Shown here: piece by piece, positions 8,483 through 17,193 of the stretch
How positions within the stretch are numbered: position 1 is the stretch's first letter
Layout of the letters: every line of letters starts with the position of its first letter
Assembly: GCA_039030395.1 (NCBI GenBank)
Contig: JBCCEF010000005.1
Coordinates: forward strand, 62,001 to 126,000
DNA: 64,000 bases
Direction of reading: 5' to 3'
Source: Acidobacteriota bacterium
Lineage (GTDB): Bacteria > Acidobacteriota > Thermoanaerobaculia > Multivoradales > JBCCEF01
Program-made: the position numbers and the translations under genes
The notes under the pieces: model-generated
What the model saw: the letters and a program-made list of their open reading frames with translations, nothing else
What the model was told of the DNA's origin: nothing
Databases searched by the model: none

Positions 8483-9361
8483 ATGATCGAACCCGTGGCT
8501 GAACATCCCAAAATGCACCTGACCTGGCAGTCGATTCCCTTTTTTCTGGTCCACATCGCCTGTATCGCGGCGTTTTGGCTGCCGTTTTCCTGGGGTCTGG
8601 TGGCTTTCTGCTTCGGCATGTACTTCATCCGCATGTTCGCCATCACCGCCGGCTTCCACCGCTACTTCTCGCACCGCACCTTCAAAACCAGCCGGGCGTT
8701 TCAGTTCATCCTGGCGCTCCTCGGGACTCTGAGTCTGCAGAAGGGGCCGCTGTGGTGGGCCGCCCACCATCGCCACCATCACCGCCACTCGGATCGCCAC
8801 GGAGACCTCCATTCGCCGGGTCTGCAGGGCTTTCTTTGGGCCCATGTCGGGTGGATTCTGACCACCGAGCACAACGCCACGGACTACGACCGGGTGCGCG
8901 ACCTCGCCCAGTACCCGGAACTCGTCTGGCTCAACAAGTTTCACCTGGTGCCGGGAATCGTCGCCGGTATCCTGCTGGTGGCCTTCGGCGGCTGGGAGTG
9001 GCTGGTGTGGGGCCTGATCTCGACGGTCATCACCTGGCACGCGACCTTCGCTATCAACAGCCTGACGCACATGATCGGCCGCCGCCGCTACAAGACCAAG
9101 GACGACAGCCGCAATAGCTGGATCATGGCCTTGATCACCCTCGGCGAGGGCTGGCACAACAACCACCACTACTACAAGAGTTCCACCCGCCAGGGCTTCT
9201 TCTGGTGGGAGATCGACATCACCTACTACATCCTGCGCCTTCTCGCCCTGTTCGGCGTCGTGTGGAACCTGAAAGAGCCTTCCGCCAAGATCAAGGAAAG
9301 CAATCGGATCGACGGCCCGGAAGCGGTCGCCGTGCGTACCGAACCGGCGCGCTCGGTTTAG
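8483..9361 (+). CDS. membrane fatty acid (acyl-CoA delta-9 type) desaturase
   Basis: This encodes 292 residues with a GGAAGG ribosome site. The three histidine boxes that hold the di-iron centre are intact: HRYFSH (59-64), HHRHHHRHSD (95-104) and HNNHH (225-229). Hydrophobic pairs around 18-50, 72-90 and 155-190 give the usual four membrane helices. It introduces a double bond into saturated acyl chains using O2 and an electron donor, adjusting membrane fluidity, so the cell is probably aerobic. No cytochrome b5 domain is fused. It is divergent from the kinase, which may regulate it; that is inference from position. Confidence 0.92.
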   Translation: MIEPVAEHPKMHLTWQSIPFFLVHIACIAAFWLPFSWGLVAFCFGMYFIRMFAITAGFHRYFSHRTFKTSRAFQFILALLGTLSLQKGPLWWAAHHRHHHRHSDRHGDLHSPGLQGFLWAHVGWILTTEHNATDYDRVRDLAQYPELVWLNKFHLVPGIVAGILLVAFGGWEWLVWGLISTVITWHATFAINSLTHMIGRRRYKTKDDSRNSWIMALITLGEGWHNNHHYYKSSTRQGFFWWEIDITYYILRLLALFGVVWNLKEPSAKIKESNRIDGPEAVAVRTEPARSV

Positions 9362-9390
9362 GACCGGATTTCACTCCGATGGGCCCGCGC

Positions 9391-9550
9391 CCGAGCGCGA
9401 AGGGCGAGGCAGCGGCGGAGCCGCTGAGGAAGGGGTGAGCTTGGAAAAGCTGAGCTTTTGCAGGCGAGGGGGCGCCGAGCCCCCTGGAATGAAGGACTAG
9501 CAGCGAAGCTGAAATCATGCGCGAAGCGCCTGTTCAGCAAGCTGCTAGTC
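9391..9550 (-). repeat. four-hairpin structured repeat, copy A
   Basis: This is a roughly 160-nt element immediately behind, and including, the stop codon (9545-9547) of the minus-strand sulfatase gene. Stems, given on plus coordinates: 9410-9416/9420-9426 (CAGCGGC/GCCGCTG), 9439-9450/9454-9465 (GCTTG plus AAAAGC paired with GCTTTT plus CAGGC), 9467-9473/9479-9485 (AGGGGGC/GCCCCCT), and 9495-9513/9533-9550 (GACTAGCAGC..GCTGAA paired with TTCAGC..GCTGCTAGTC) around an inner GCGC-GAA-GCGC loop. A homologous copy lies at 47794-47952 and a reduced relative at 17145-17193. There is no U-tract, so it is not a canonical terminator. Confidence 0.8.
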
Positions 9551-12250
9551 GATGTAGCCCAGGGCCCGTAGGTTCTCGCGCAGCTCCGCGTCCTGGTCTG
9601 AGATGGTGCGGTCCGGCGCGCTTTCTTCCCCGACCCACTCGGCTTGCATCGTCGGCACGCCGGCGGCCTTCTCGCCTGGGTCGAGGGGACGCCACAGTTC
9701 TCGTTGCCAGGCCCAGGTGAGGGTGTTGGAAGAGCCGAGGTTGCGGGGATGGATGCGGGCTTCGCGCTTGGGACCTCCGGTGAGGGTCGTCACCCGCAGG
9801 GTGCCCTGCGGCACCACTTCCATCCGCAGGCGGCTGCGGCCGCCGGCGGGGAGGAGGATGTTCGCGGCCTCGGGCTCCGTCAGCCGGAGTTCGGCGCCGT
9901 TCAGGGCGACGGACTTGAGGCTGCTGGTGGTGATCATCGACCCTTCGAGGCGCAGGTGGAGAGGGGCGGCCGTGGGGTTGTTCAGGGTCAGCCAGAAGCC
10001 CGGCAGCTCGGAAAAGGTCGTCCGCAGTTCTTCCAGGGCTTCCGCTGGCGGCGGTGTCGGCGAGTCTTCGCTCGGATCCTGGCGCAGGTCGTAGGCCCGC
10101 GCCGCGCCCGCCACCGGCGGCCATACACTGTTGTCGTAGATCACCTTGAGGCGGTTGCGCAGGCGGAAGGACAGGCCGCGGTTGGTGTTGGCGGCGTAGC
10201 TCCAGGCCTTGGGCTCTGGCCCCGCCGGCCGGTCACCGCGCATCGAGGGGGCGAGGGACCGGCCGTCGAGGCCGGCGGGTCGAGGCAGGCCCAGGAGGTC
10301 CAACACCGTTGGGGCGAGATCGACGCTGCGCGCCTGGGCGGCGATCTTCTGGCCGGCGCCGACTCCGCTGGGCGCCGCGATGATCAGGGGTACCTTGAGG
10401 TTTTCGTCGTACAGGTAGGCGTGGCCGGCGAGGCCGTGCTCTCCCAGCATCTCTCCGTGATCCGAAGTCAGCACGATGAGCGCCGGTCCCAGGGCTTCGA
10501 TGCGCTCGATGAACTCGCCGATGTAGTGGTCCATGTAGGCGACGGAGGAGTCGTAGAGGTCGCTGGAGATCCGAGCGAGATCTTCGCCCCCATCGGTGCG
10601 CAGCCGGTCGGCGCCGAAGGGCCGGTCGTCGGTCGCCGATTCGTCAAGGGGGCGCCCGGGCACCCGCCGGTCGACGAAGCCCTCCTCGGCCTCCGGCACA
10701 CCGAATTCCGGCCGCGCCGTTCCCGGAGGGGGATAGCCGTGGAGCTGTTGGAACCAGGGTTGCCGCGGGCGGTAGGGGGCGTGGGTCTCGTAGGTGTGGA
10801 AGAACAAGAAAAAGGGCTCGGTAGCCATCTCGTCCAACGCCGCGTAGGCGCGGCCTAGGTTGACTTCCAGCTCCGGGGTGACCTCCTGTTGCGGTGCGCG
10901 GTAGTAGTCGAAGCGGTCGAAGCCCTGGGCCGTACCGTACTGCGGTACCAGAAAGCCCGCGGCGGTGACGGCGCGGGTTCGGTAGCCCGCCGAGCGCAGG
11001 GATTCGGCGAGGGTCTCGTAGCGGCCGGCGAGCGGTGCGTCGTGGTTGGCTCCATGATGCAGGGCGTTCACGCCGGTGAACATCGATGCGTGGCCCGGCA
11101 GGGTCCAGGGGGCCGAAGCGATGGTGTTCTCGAACAGGGTGGCGGCGCGTTCGGCCCAGGCGTCGAGGCGTGGCGTGGTCGGCAAGCGATACCCGTAGCT
11201 CGACAGCCGGTCCGCTCGCAGGGTATCGATGGAGATCAGCACCACATTGGGCGGGCGATCGCCCGCCAGCGGCCGCAAGATCTCGGGCGAGGCCCAGGCG
11301 GCGAGTCCAGCCGAGCGCACCCGTTCCGGCGATGCCCCGGTGACCGTGAAGGCCAACTTGCCGGCGCGGCCGGCTTCCGGCGCCAGGTCGATCTCCGCGC
11401 GATTCCAGCGGCCGGCTTCGCTCGCTTCTAGCTGGTGTTCGAAGAGCCGGCGCGCCGGCTCTCCCTCCGGATGCCAGGTGAGATCGATCCGGCAAGTTTC
11501 CGGATACTCCCGCGGCACGGACCAGGCGAAGCGCAAGCGGGCGCCTCGGGGGAGGGCGGCGACGGGTCGCTGCACCGGAATGTCCGGCACGGTGAGCCAG
11601 GAAGCGCGGGTATCGCCTTCGAGATCCAACTGCCAGGGGCGCGAGAGGGTGGCGGCGAGCAATTCGGGATCGGTGGAGGCGGTGGTCGCCTTCAGATGCC
11701 GGAGCAGCACGTTGCGCTGGGCGGGAGCCCCGATGCCGATGCGCAGTCGGCGGATGCGCCCCTCCCACAGCGGGTGCTCACGGAGGTCGAAGAACACGAC
11801 CTGGCGGCGCTGCCGGGGGATCTCCGACGCCGGCACTCTAAGGCTGCGAGGCTGGGCGAACCCTTCGCCGTCCCGCGCCCAGTGGAGGGTGAAACTGGCC
11901 CCCTTGGTGCGGCCCGTCACCAGTTCGAAGGTGGCGAACTCCGAGGCCCTCAGGTCTACCCGCCGCTCGAGGGATTGGTAGTTCTTGGAGGCCGTCAGCG
12001 TCCGGCCGGCCGTCACGAAGCGATCGGATACATCCGTCAGCGGTGCCGTCCATTCCCGATCCTTCGCGAAGTCCCAGGATCGCACCTGCTCGATGCGCTC
12101 GAGGGATGACAAGTGGAAGACTCGAGCCGGCGGTTCCTCGATCAATCGCTGGGCGATCTGGTAGGAAGTCCGCGGGGAGTAGCCTCCTCCGCCACAGCCG
12201 AGGCTCAGCAGCAGAGCCGCCGCCAGCAGGGTCCTCAGCAAGGGGGGCAT
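9545..12250 (-). CDS. sulfatase/alkaline-phosphatase-fold lipoprotein (downstream paralogue)
   Basis: This encodes 901 residues from the ATG at 12250, which overlaps the stop of the upstream paralogue as TGATG. The signal peptide ends in a lipobox (LSLGC, Cys19). Residues of about 20-340 form beta-rich domains without a named family. A sulfatase-type domain begins at VVLISIDTLRADRLSSYGY and runs to about 720, with metal ligands in IDTLRADR and LTSDHGEMLGEHG. At the nucleophile site the sequence is PWTLPGHASMFTG: where sulfatases have Cys/Ser-x-Pro-x-Arg, this has Thr (about residue 383) and His. It is therefore probably a phosphohydrolase or phosphotransferase rather than a formylglycine sulfatase. 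It ends LRALGYID, as does its neighbour. Confidence 0.8.
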   Translation of the reverse strand: MPPLLRTLLAAALLLSLGCGGGGYSPRTSYQIAQRLIEEPPARVFHLSSLERIEQVRSWDFAKDREWTAPLTDVSDRFVTAGRTLTASKNYQSLERRVDLRASEFATFELVTGRTKGASFTLHWARDGEGFAQPRSLRVPASEIPRQRRQVVFFDLREHPLWEGRIRRLRIGIGAPAQRNVLLRHLKATTASTDPELLAATLSRPWQLDLEGDTRASWLTVPDIPVQRPVAALPRGARLRFAWSVPREYPETCRIDLTWHPEGEPARRLFEHQLEASEAGRWNRAEIDLAPEAGRAGKLAFTVTGASPERVRSAGLAAWASPEILRPLAGDRPPNVVLISIDTLRADRLSSYGYRLPTTPRLDAWAERAATLFENTIASAPWTLPGHASMFTGVNALHHGANHDAPLAGRYETLAESLRSAGYRTRAVTAAGFLVPQYGTAQGFDRFDYYRAPQQEVTPELEVNLGRAYAALDEMATEPFFLFFHTYETHAPYRPRQPWFQQLHGYPPPGTARPEFGVPEAEEGFVDRRVPGRPLDESATDDRPFGADRLRTDGGEDLARISSDLYDSSVAYMDHYIGEFIERIEALGPALIVLTSDHGEMLGEHGLAGHAYLYDENLKVPLIIAAPSGVGAGQKIAAQARSVDLAPTVLDLLGLPRPAGLDGRSLAPSMRGDRPAGPEPKAWSYAANTNRGLSFRLRNRLKVIYDNSVWPPVAGAARAYDLRQDPSEDSPTPPPAEALEELRTTFSELPGFWLTLNNPTAAPLHLRLEGSMITTSSLKSVALNGAELRLTEPEAANILLPAGGRSRLRMEVVPQGTLRVTTLTGGPKREARIHPRNLGSSNTLTWAWQRELWRPLDPGEKAAGVPTMQAEWVGEESAPDRTISDQDAELRENLRALGYID

Positions 12251-14958
12251 CAATCGATATAGCCCAGGGCTCTCAGCTCTTCTCGCAGAGCTTCGTCCTC
12301 TTGGGAGACGGCGCGATCGGCTTGCCGGCGCTCGCCGACCCATTCGGCGCGGAAGGTCGGTCCGTTCGCCGGCTCGGTGGCGTCGACGGCTTGCCAGCGA
12401 TCTTCCAGCCAGGTCCAGGTGGCGGCGTCGATCGCCGAGGGGTTCAGGCGAAAGCTTGCGCCGGGCCGGTCAGCGGCCGGGGGCTTGCCGTCGACCAGTG
12501 CCCGGACGATCATCTCCCCCTGCGGCACCACCTCCACCCGCAGCACCGTCCGTCCGCTGCCGGGCAGGGCAATCCGAGCCCTTTCGGCTTCCGGTTGGCT
12601 CATGTTGGCGTTGCCGAGGGCGACGGACTTGAAACTGGCAGGGGTGACCAGCGGGCCCTGGATATCGAGGGTGAAAATCCGTTGGGTCGGATTCTCCAGG
12701 GTCAGCCACAGTCCGGGCAGGGCCTCGAAGCGTTGCCGCATGAGTTCGAGCGCCTCCGGCGGGGCTGGCAGAGGGTGCTCCTCGCGAGGATCCTTGCGCA
12801 GGTCGAAGGCCTTGGCTTTGCCGGCGGTGGGCGACCACACGCTGTTGTCGTAGATCACCTTCAGGCGGTTGCGCTGGCGGAAGCCAAAGCCGCGGTTGGT
12901 GCGCGAAGCATAGGCCCAGGCGCGCGGCGAATCCGCCGGGCGCCGACCCTCGAGATAGGGCCGCAGCGTGCGCCCGTCGAGGTCCTGGGACGGACGGATG
13001 CCGACGAGGTCCAAGATCGTCGCTACGATGTCCACCGAGCGCACCTGGTCGACCACCCGATCGCCGGCACCCAGGCCGTCCGGAGCGGCAATGATCAAGG
13101 GCACCCGGAGGTTCTCTTCGTACAGGCTGTCGTGGCCGGCCAGGCCGTGTTCTCCGAACAGTTCACCGTGGTCCGATGTGAAGACGACGACGGTGGGGCC
13201 GAGATCGTCGACGCGATCGAGCAGTTGTCCCACCAGGTTGTCCATGTAGGCGATGCCGGCGTCGTAGAGGTCGCTCGCCGCGGCGGTGACCTCCTCGCCT
13301 CCCTGCTGGCGCAGGCGTGGAACTCCGAAGGGCTGATCGCGCCGCGCCGCGGGATCCGGATCGTCGTCGTTGTCCGGCGGACGCAGTTCATCGGGTCGCG
13401 GCGGCGGCTGGCCGTGCAGGCGCTCGAACCACGGCTGCCGTGGACGGTAGGGGGCGTGGGTCTCGTAGGTGTGGAAGAAGAGAAAGAACGGCTCGCCGGC
13501 CATTTCGTCCAGGGCGTCGACGGCACGCTCCAGGTTGGTCTCGAGTTCCAGGGGCCGCTGCTCCGGGCTGTCGGGGGCGAAGTATTGGAAGCGGTCGAAC
13601 CCCTGGGCGGTGCCGTACTGCGGGGTCAGGAAGCGGCCGGCGGTCACCGCTCGGGTGCGATAGCCGCCGCGGCGCAGAGCCTCCGCCAGGGTCTCGATTC
13701 CTGCCGCCAGAGGAGCGTCATGGTTGGTGCCGTGGCGGAACGGATCGAGACCGGTGAGCATCGACGAGTGAGACGGCAGGGTCCAGGGCGCTTGGGCGAT
13801 GGCGTACTCGAAGACGACGCCCGAACGCGCCGCCCAGGCGTCGAGGCGTGGGCTGGTGGGCAAGCGGTAGCCGTAGGTCGACAGGCGGTCCGCCCGCAGG
13901 GTGTCGATCGAGATGAGCACCACGTTCGGTGGTCGCCGCGGAGCTTCGGCGGTCCAGATCTCCGGGGAGCCCCAGGCTGCCGGTCCGGCGGCGTCGACGA
14001 CATCCCTGGGGGCGCCGGTCAGCCGGAAGGAAACTTTGCCGCCTTTGCCTTGCCAGCGGTCGAGATCGATCTCAAAGGGTTGCCAGGAGTCCGTCTCACC
14101 CTCGCCCAGAGGGTGCTCGGAGAGCACTTCGGAGGGTCCTCCTTCCGGCTGCCAGGAGATCTCTACTAGGGTGCCCGGGGGATATCCCTGCGGTATGGAC
14201 CACGAACCGCGCAGCCGGGCGCCCGGCGGGAGCGCCGCCACCGACCGCTCGATCGGCAGGTCCGGCACCGCCAGCCAGGCGGAGCGCACGTCTCCGGCGA
14301 GATCGACCAGCCAGGGGCGGCCGAGGGCCGAGGCGAGCGCTTCAGGATCCGTCGTTGCCCGATTGGCGACCAACTCGCGCAGCAGGATGCGCTGTTGCGC
14401 CGGGGCGCCGATGGCGATGCGCAGTTTGCGGATCCGTCCGCGCCACGCGGGGTGGCCCCGCAGGTCGAAGATCGCGCTCTGGAACTGGTGCCGCTCAATG
14501 TCGCCGGAGGCCACCCGCAGGCTGCGTTCGCTCGAAAACCTCTCCCCGAGGCCGGCCCACTGCAGGGTGAAGGCGGCACCCTTGGTGCGACCCGTCGACA
14601 GTTCGAAGGCGTCGAAACGGGAGCTGTCGAAATGGACCGCTCTTTCGATAGTTTGGTACTCCCTGGAGGCTCGCACCTGGCGGCCGGCGGCGATACGGCG
14701 ATCTTCGAGGTCCGAAAGAGGAGCCTTCCAGCGACTCCCGGGGGAATCCGGTTCGGCGGAGAAATCCCACCGTCGCTCGCCTTCCGTTCGGTACAGAGAA
14801 CGGGGATGGAAGGGAAGCGGCGGTGGCGTCTCGATCAGCCGTTCGACGATCGGCATGCGATCTTCCGGCATCCCGAGGTCCGCTGCGGCCGGCCGAGGTT
14901 CCGATCCGGTGCAAGCGATGCTCAGGAGCAAGCCCGCCGCCAGCAGATGCTTGGTCAT
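12250..14958 (-). CDS. sulfatase/alkaline-phosphatase-fold lipoprotein (upstream paralogue)
   Basis: This encodes 902 residues, nearly the same length and domain order as the next gene; the two are a tandem duplication that has diverged, with closely similar central and C-terminal blocks. The lipobox cysteine is about residue 16 (LSIAC). The sulfatase-like core starts at VVLISIDTLRADRLSTYGY; the active-site segment PWTLPSHSSMLTG again has Thr instead of Cys, and FTSDHGELFGEHG supplies metal ligands. The protein ends ALREELRALGYID. It follows tag by 8 bp. It is probably anchored in the outer or inner membrane and acts on an extracytoplasmic phospho- or sulfo-ester; the substrate is unknown. 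Confidence 0.8.
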   Translation of the reverse strand: MTKHLLAAGLLLSIACTGSEPRPAAADLGMPEDRMPIVERLIETPPPLPFHPRSLYRTEGERRWDFSAEPDSPGSRWKAPLSDLEDRRIAAGRQVRASREYQTIERAVHFDSSRFDAFELSTGRTKGAAFTLQWAGLGERFSSERSLRVASGDIERHQFQSAIFDLRGHPAWRGRIRKLRIAIGAPAQQRILLRELVANRATTDPEALASALGRPWLVDLAGDVRSAWLAVPDLPIERSVAALPPGARLRGSWSIPQGYPPGTLVEISWQPEGGPSEVLSEHPLGEGETDSWQPFEIDLDRWQGKGGKVSFRLTGAPRDVVDAAGPAAWGSPEIWTAEAPRRPPNVVLISIDTLRADRLSTYGYRLPTSPRLDAWAARSGVVFEYAIAQAPWTLPSHSSMLTGLDPFRHGTNHDAPLAAGIETLAEALRRGGYRTRAVTAGRFLTPQYGTAQGFDRFQYFAPDSPEQRPLELETNLERAVDALDEMAGEPFFLFFHTYETHAPYRPRQPWFERLHGQPPPRPDELRPPDNDDDPDPAARRDQPFGVPRLRQQGGEEVTAAASDLYDAGIAYMDNLVGQLLDRVDDLGPTVVVFTSDHGELFGEHGLAGHDSLYEENLRVPLIIAAPDGLGAGDRVVDQVRSVDIVATILDLVGIRPSQDLDGRTLRPYLEGRRPADSPRAWAYASRTNRGFGFRQRNRLKVIYDNSVWSPTAGKAKAFDLRKDPREEHPLPAPPEALELMRQRFEALPGLWLTLENPTQRIFTLDIQGPLVTPASFKSVALGNANMSQPEAERARIALPGSGRTVLRVEVVPQGEMIVRALVDGKPPAADRPGASFRLNPSAIDAATWTWLEDRWQAVDATEPANGPTFRAEWVGERRQADRAVSQEDEALREELRALGYID

Positions 14959-14966
14959 GATCGTTC

Positions 14967-15542
14967 TTATTCGGCTAGCTGAGGAAAGCGAAAGCAATCG
15001 GTGGTGTGGTCGTTGACCATCCCCACCGCCTGCATGAAGGCATAGCAGATGGTCGGGCCGACGAAGGTGAAGCCACGCTTCTTGAGGGCTTTGCTCAGCG
15101 CCTTGGACTCCACGGTCTCGACCGGCACCTCGGCGAGGCTGCGCCAGCGATTCTGCTTCGGCTCGCCACCGACGAAGTCCCACAGGAAGTCATCGAAGGA
15201 GCCCAGTTCCTCACGGAGGGCCAGGTAGGCGCGGGCGTTTTTTACCGTGCCCTGGACCTTGAGGCGGTTGCGGATGATGCGGGTATCCTCGAGCAGCGTT
15301 TCCACTTTGGCCTGATCGTAGCCGGCGATCACCTCGGCGTCGAAACCATCGAAGGCCTCGCGATAGCCCTCGCGTCGCTTGAGAATGGTGATCCACGACA
15401 GACCCGCCTGGGCGCCCTCGAGGATCAGCATCTCGAACAGGTGGGCGTCATCGTGCAGCGGCACGCCCCATTCTTCGTCGTGGTAGCGCTGGTAGATGGG
15501 CAGATCGCCGGCCCAGTCGCAGCGGATCAGGGAATCCGTCAC
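14967..15542 (-). CDS. tag: DNA-3-methyladenine glycosylase I
   Basis: This encodes 191 residues, the normal family length. The zinc ligands of Tag are all in place: Cys8 (IRCDW), His21 (YHDEEWG), His179 and Cys183 (HTTDCF). The family segments FEMLILEGAQAGLSWITIL, KRGFTFVGPTICYAFMQ and GMVNDH are intact. The enzyme excises 3-methyladenine from alkylated DNA in base excision repair. It overlaps the potassium-channel gene by 4 bp and precedes the sulfatase-like pair, so it sits in an operon with no obvious functional link to its neighbours. Confidence 0.96.
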   Translation of the reverse strand: MTDSLIRCDWAGDLPIYQRYHDEEWGVPLHDDAHLFEMLILEGAQAGLSWITILKRREGYREAFDGFDAEVIAGYDQAKVETLLEDTRIIRNRLKVQGTVKNARAYLALREELGSFDDFLWDFVGGEPKQNRWRSLAEVPVETVESKALSKALKKRGFTFVGPTICYAFMQAVGMVNDHTTDCFRFPQLAE

Positions 15543-17050
15543 GAGAGTTTCCGCGCCCGGGATCCGCCGCTCAGGATCGGGTTCTCGGCCAGGTAAATGT
15601 AGTCCGATCCGGGGTGCACCAGGAAGTCATCGGCAGGATTGAGGATGTCCTCGTCGCTGTTTGGAGCCCGCACCCCGACCAGCAGGCCGCCGGCTTCCTT
15701 GATCCGCCGGGACACTTCATCGAAGGGGGTGGGGCAAACGAGGCGGGGCTTGAGGGATCCAACAAACAAGCTGTGCGAGCCGATGGACGCCACTCGCGAC
15801 AACACCGTCGCCGTTCCCGGCTGGGCAATGGCGTGGGAGAGCAGCGAGAAACCTAGGCGGGTCGTTTCGATCACCTCGTCGGCGCCGGCCGTCAGGGCGT
15901 GTTCGACGTTCTCCTCGTCCAGAATTTCGGCGACGATGTAGAGCGGTTGCTTGCGCCTGTTCTCCACCCCCTGGCGGGCCAGGAAGCGGCGTAGGGTGAA
16001 GGCCGTCAAGATGGTGGCGGCGTCCGCGTGCTGTGGGGTGACCTCACGGGAGGCGACCAGCAGGGCCGCCCGAGCGTGGGTCAGGCGCACCTTGCCCAGT
16101 TCGCTTTCCTTGGTGGGGTTGCCCTCCACCCACATGAACTCCGGCGGCACATCCTCCGGGCGCTCACCGCGCGCGAACAGCACAATGTTTTCCTGACTCG
16201 GGTCGAACTCCTGGCGCACCGCGTCGAGCAGCATGCCCGCGCCGGCGTCGTATCCGCAGATCACCAAATGGTCGATATAGCCGCTCATCCGAAACTGCTC
16301 CTCCCGAATGCCGAAGACCGACGTCAACAGCGTGCGCCCGACGATACCGGCGAACAGGGCCAAGTTGAACATACCCGCGATCATCAACACGCTGCCGACC
16401 ACCCGGCCGAGACTGGTCACCGGGCTGATGTCACCGAATCCCACCGTGGTGAGGGTCACCAGCGCCCACCAGATGCCGTCGCCCACGCTCCTGAGATTCT
16501 TGTTGAGGTCGGCCTCGACGAGATAGAGGGAAAGGCCTCCGACCAGCACGGACACGCCTAGGATGGAAAAGGCGAAGGCGAACAGCAGAAGATTGTCCCG
16601 AAAGGCCCGTTCCAGGCCCCCGAAGGGGTTTTTGTAGCGAAAGATGCGTGAGGTCCGAAACAGCCGAAAGAGCCGCAGGACGCGCAGCCCGCGCAGGGCC
16701 GGAACCAGCGCCGCCACGGTCAAGATGTCCACCAGGATCAGCGGCCGCATCATGTAGCGCAGGCGCCCGAAGAGATGGGCCCGCAGCCGGCCGACAAACC
16801 CTCGGTCGAAAAAGTCGACCCCCGCGGGCCGGAAGCTGGCGACCCGGAGCACCAGTTCCACGGCGAAGACGAGCAGTACCAGTCGGTCGACGTAGACCAG
16901 CGATGCGTTTTTGGGGAAGGCCAGAACCTCCACTACCAAGAGCCCGATGGACAGCGCGATCAACACCCAGATGGCGCCCTGGACGATCCGGTAGATCCGA
17001 GTGTCGGGCCGATGAAAGGCGGCGCGCACCCCCTGCCATGGAGAGGACAT
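15539..17050 (-). CDS. potassium channel with RCK-like regulatory domains
   Basis: This encodes 503 residues. A voltage-gated-channel-like transmembrane part (about 20-245) has an Arg-rich S4-like helix at 120-138 and the selectivity filter TLTTVGFGDISP (199-210, with TVGFGD). The cytoplasmic half begins VICGYDAGAG near 263, a degenerate Rossmann nucleotide motif as in RCK/TrkA-N domains. A second RCK-like part may start near 400. It probably conducts K+ and gates on ligand or nucleotide binding. It is the first gene of the operon continuing into tag. No other channel subunits are nearby. Confidence 0.88.
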   Translation of the reverse strand: MSSPWQGVRAAFHRPDTRIYRIVQGAIWVLIALSIGLLVVEVLAFPKNASLVYVDRLVLLVFAVELVLRVASFRPAGVDFFDRGFVGRLRAHLFGRLRYMMRPLILVDILTVAALVPALRGLRVLRLFRLFRTSRIFRYKNPFGGLERAFRDNLLLFAFAFSILGVSVLVGGLSLYLVEADLNKNLRSVGDGIWWALVTLTTVGFGDISPVTSLGRVVGSVLMIAGMFNLALFAGIVGRTLLTSVFGIREEQFRMSGYIDHLVICGYDAGAGMLLDAVRQEFDPSQENIVLFARGERPEDVPPEFMWVEGNPTKESELGKVRLTHARAALLVASREVTPQHADAATILTAFTLRRFLARQGVENRRKQPLYIVAEILDEENVEHALTAGADEVIETTRLGFSLLSHAIAQPGTATVLSRVASIGSHSLFVGSLKPRLVCPTPFDEVSRRIKEAGGLLVGVRAPNSDEDILNPADDFLVHPGSDYIYLAENPILSGGSRARKLS

Positions 17051-17144
17051 CGGCGGGCAGCCTATCAGGCGAAGGGGCCGGCGACGGGTCCTTCGCGGCA
17101 GCCGTGTTTTAGGCGGCAGGGAGGGGCCCTGAAAACAACCGCCG

Positions 17145-17193
17145 GCAGAGCCGCTGAAAGGACAAGGCGAAGCCCTTTCTCAGCAATCTGCTA
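17145..17193 (-). repeat. stop-codon-linked hairpin, reduced copy C
   Basis: The arms GCAGAGCCGCTGA (17145-17157) and TCAGCAATCTGC (17180-17191) enclose an inner AAGG-CGAAGC-CCTT hairpin (17164-17177). The layout and position match the last hairpin of copies A and B: the right arm runs into CTA, the stop codon (17191-17193) of the minus-strand DUF1820 gene. The upstream hairpins of A and B are not clearly recognisable here, though a GGGAGGGGCCCT block at about 17120-17131 may be a remnant. Confidence 0.6.

Noticed and set aside
9391-9550. Small RNA gene or tRNA-like gene
   Set aside because: No cloverleaf, no promoter and no terminator; position directly behind the stop codon fits a 3'-UTR element better.
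12043-14169. A 708-codon open frame on the plus strand across the sulfatase-like pair
   Set aside because: It runs antisense to two well-supported lipoprotein genes; its Arg/Gly/Pro-rich product has no domains. High GC suppresses stop codons in shadow frames.
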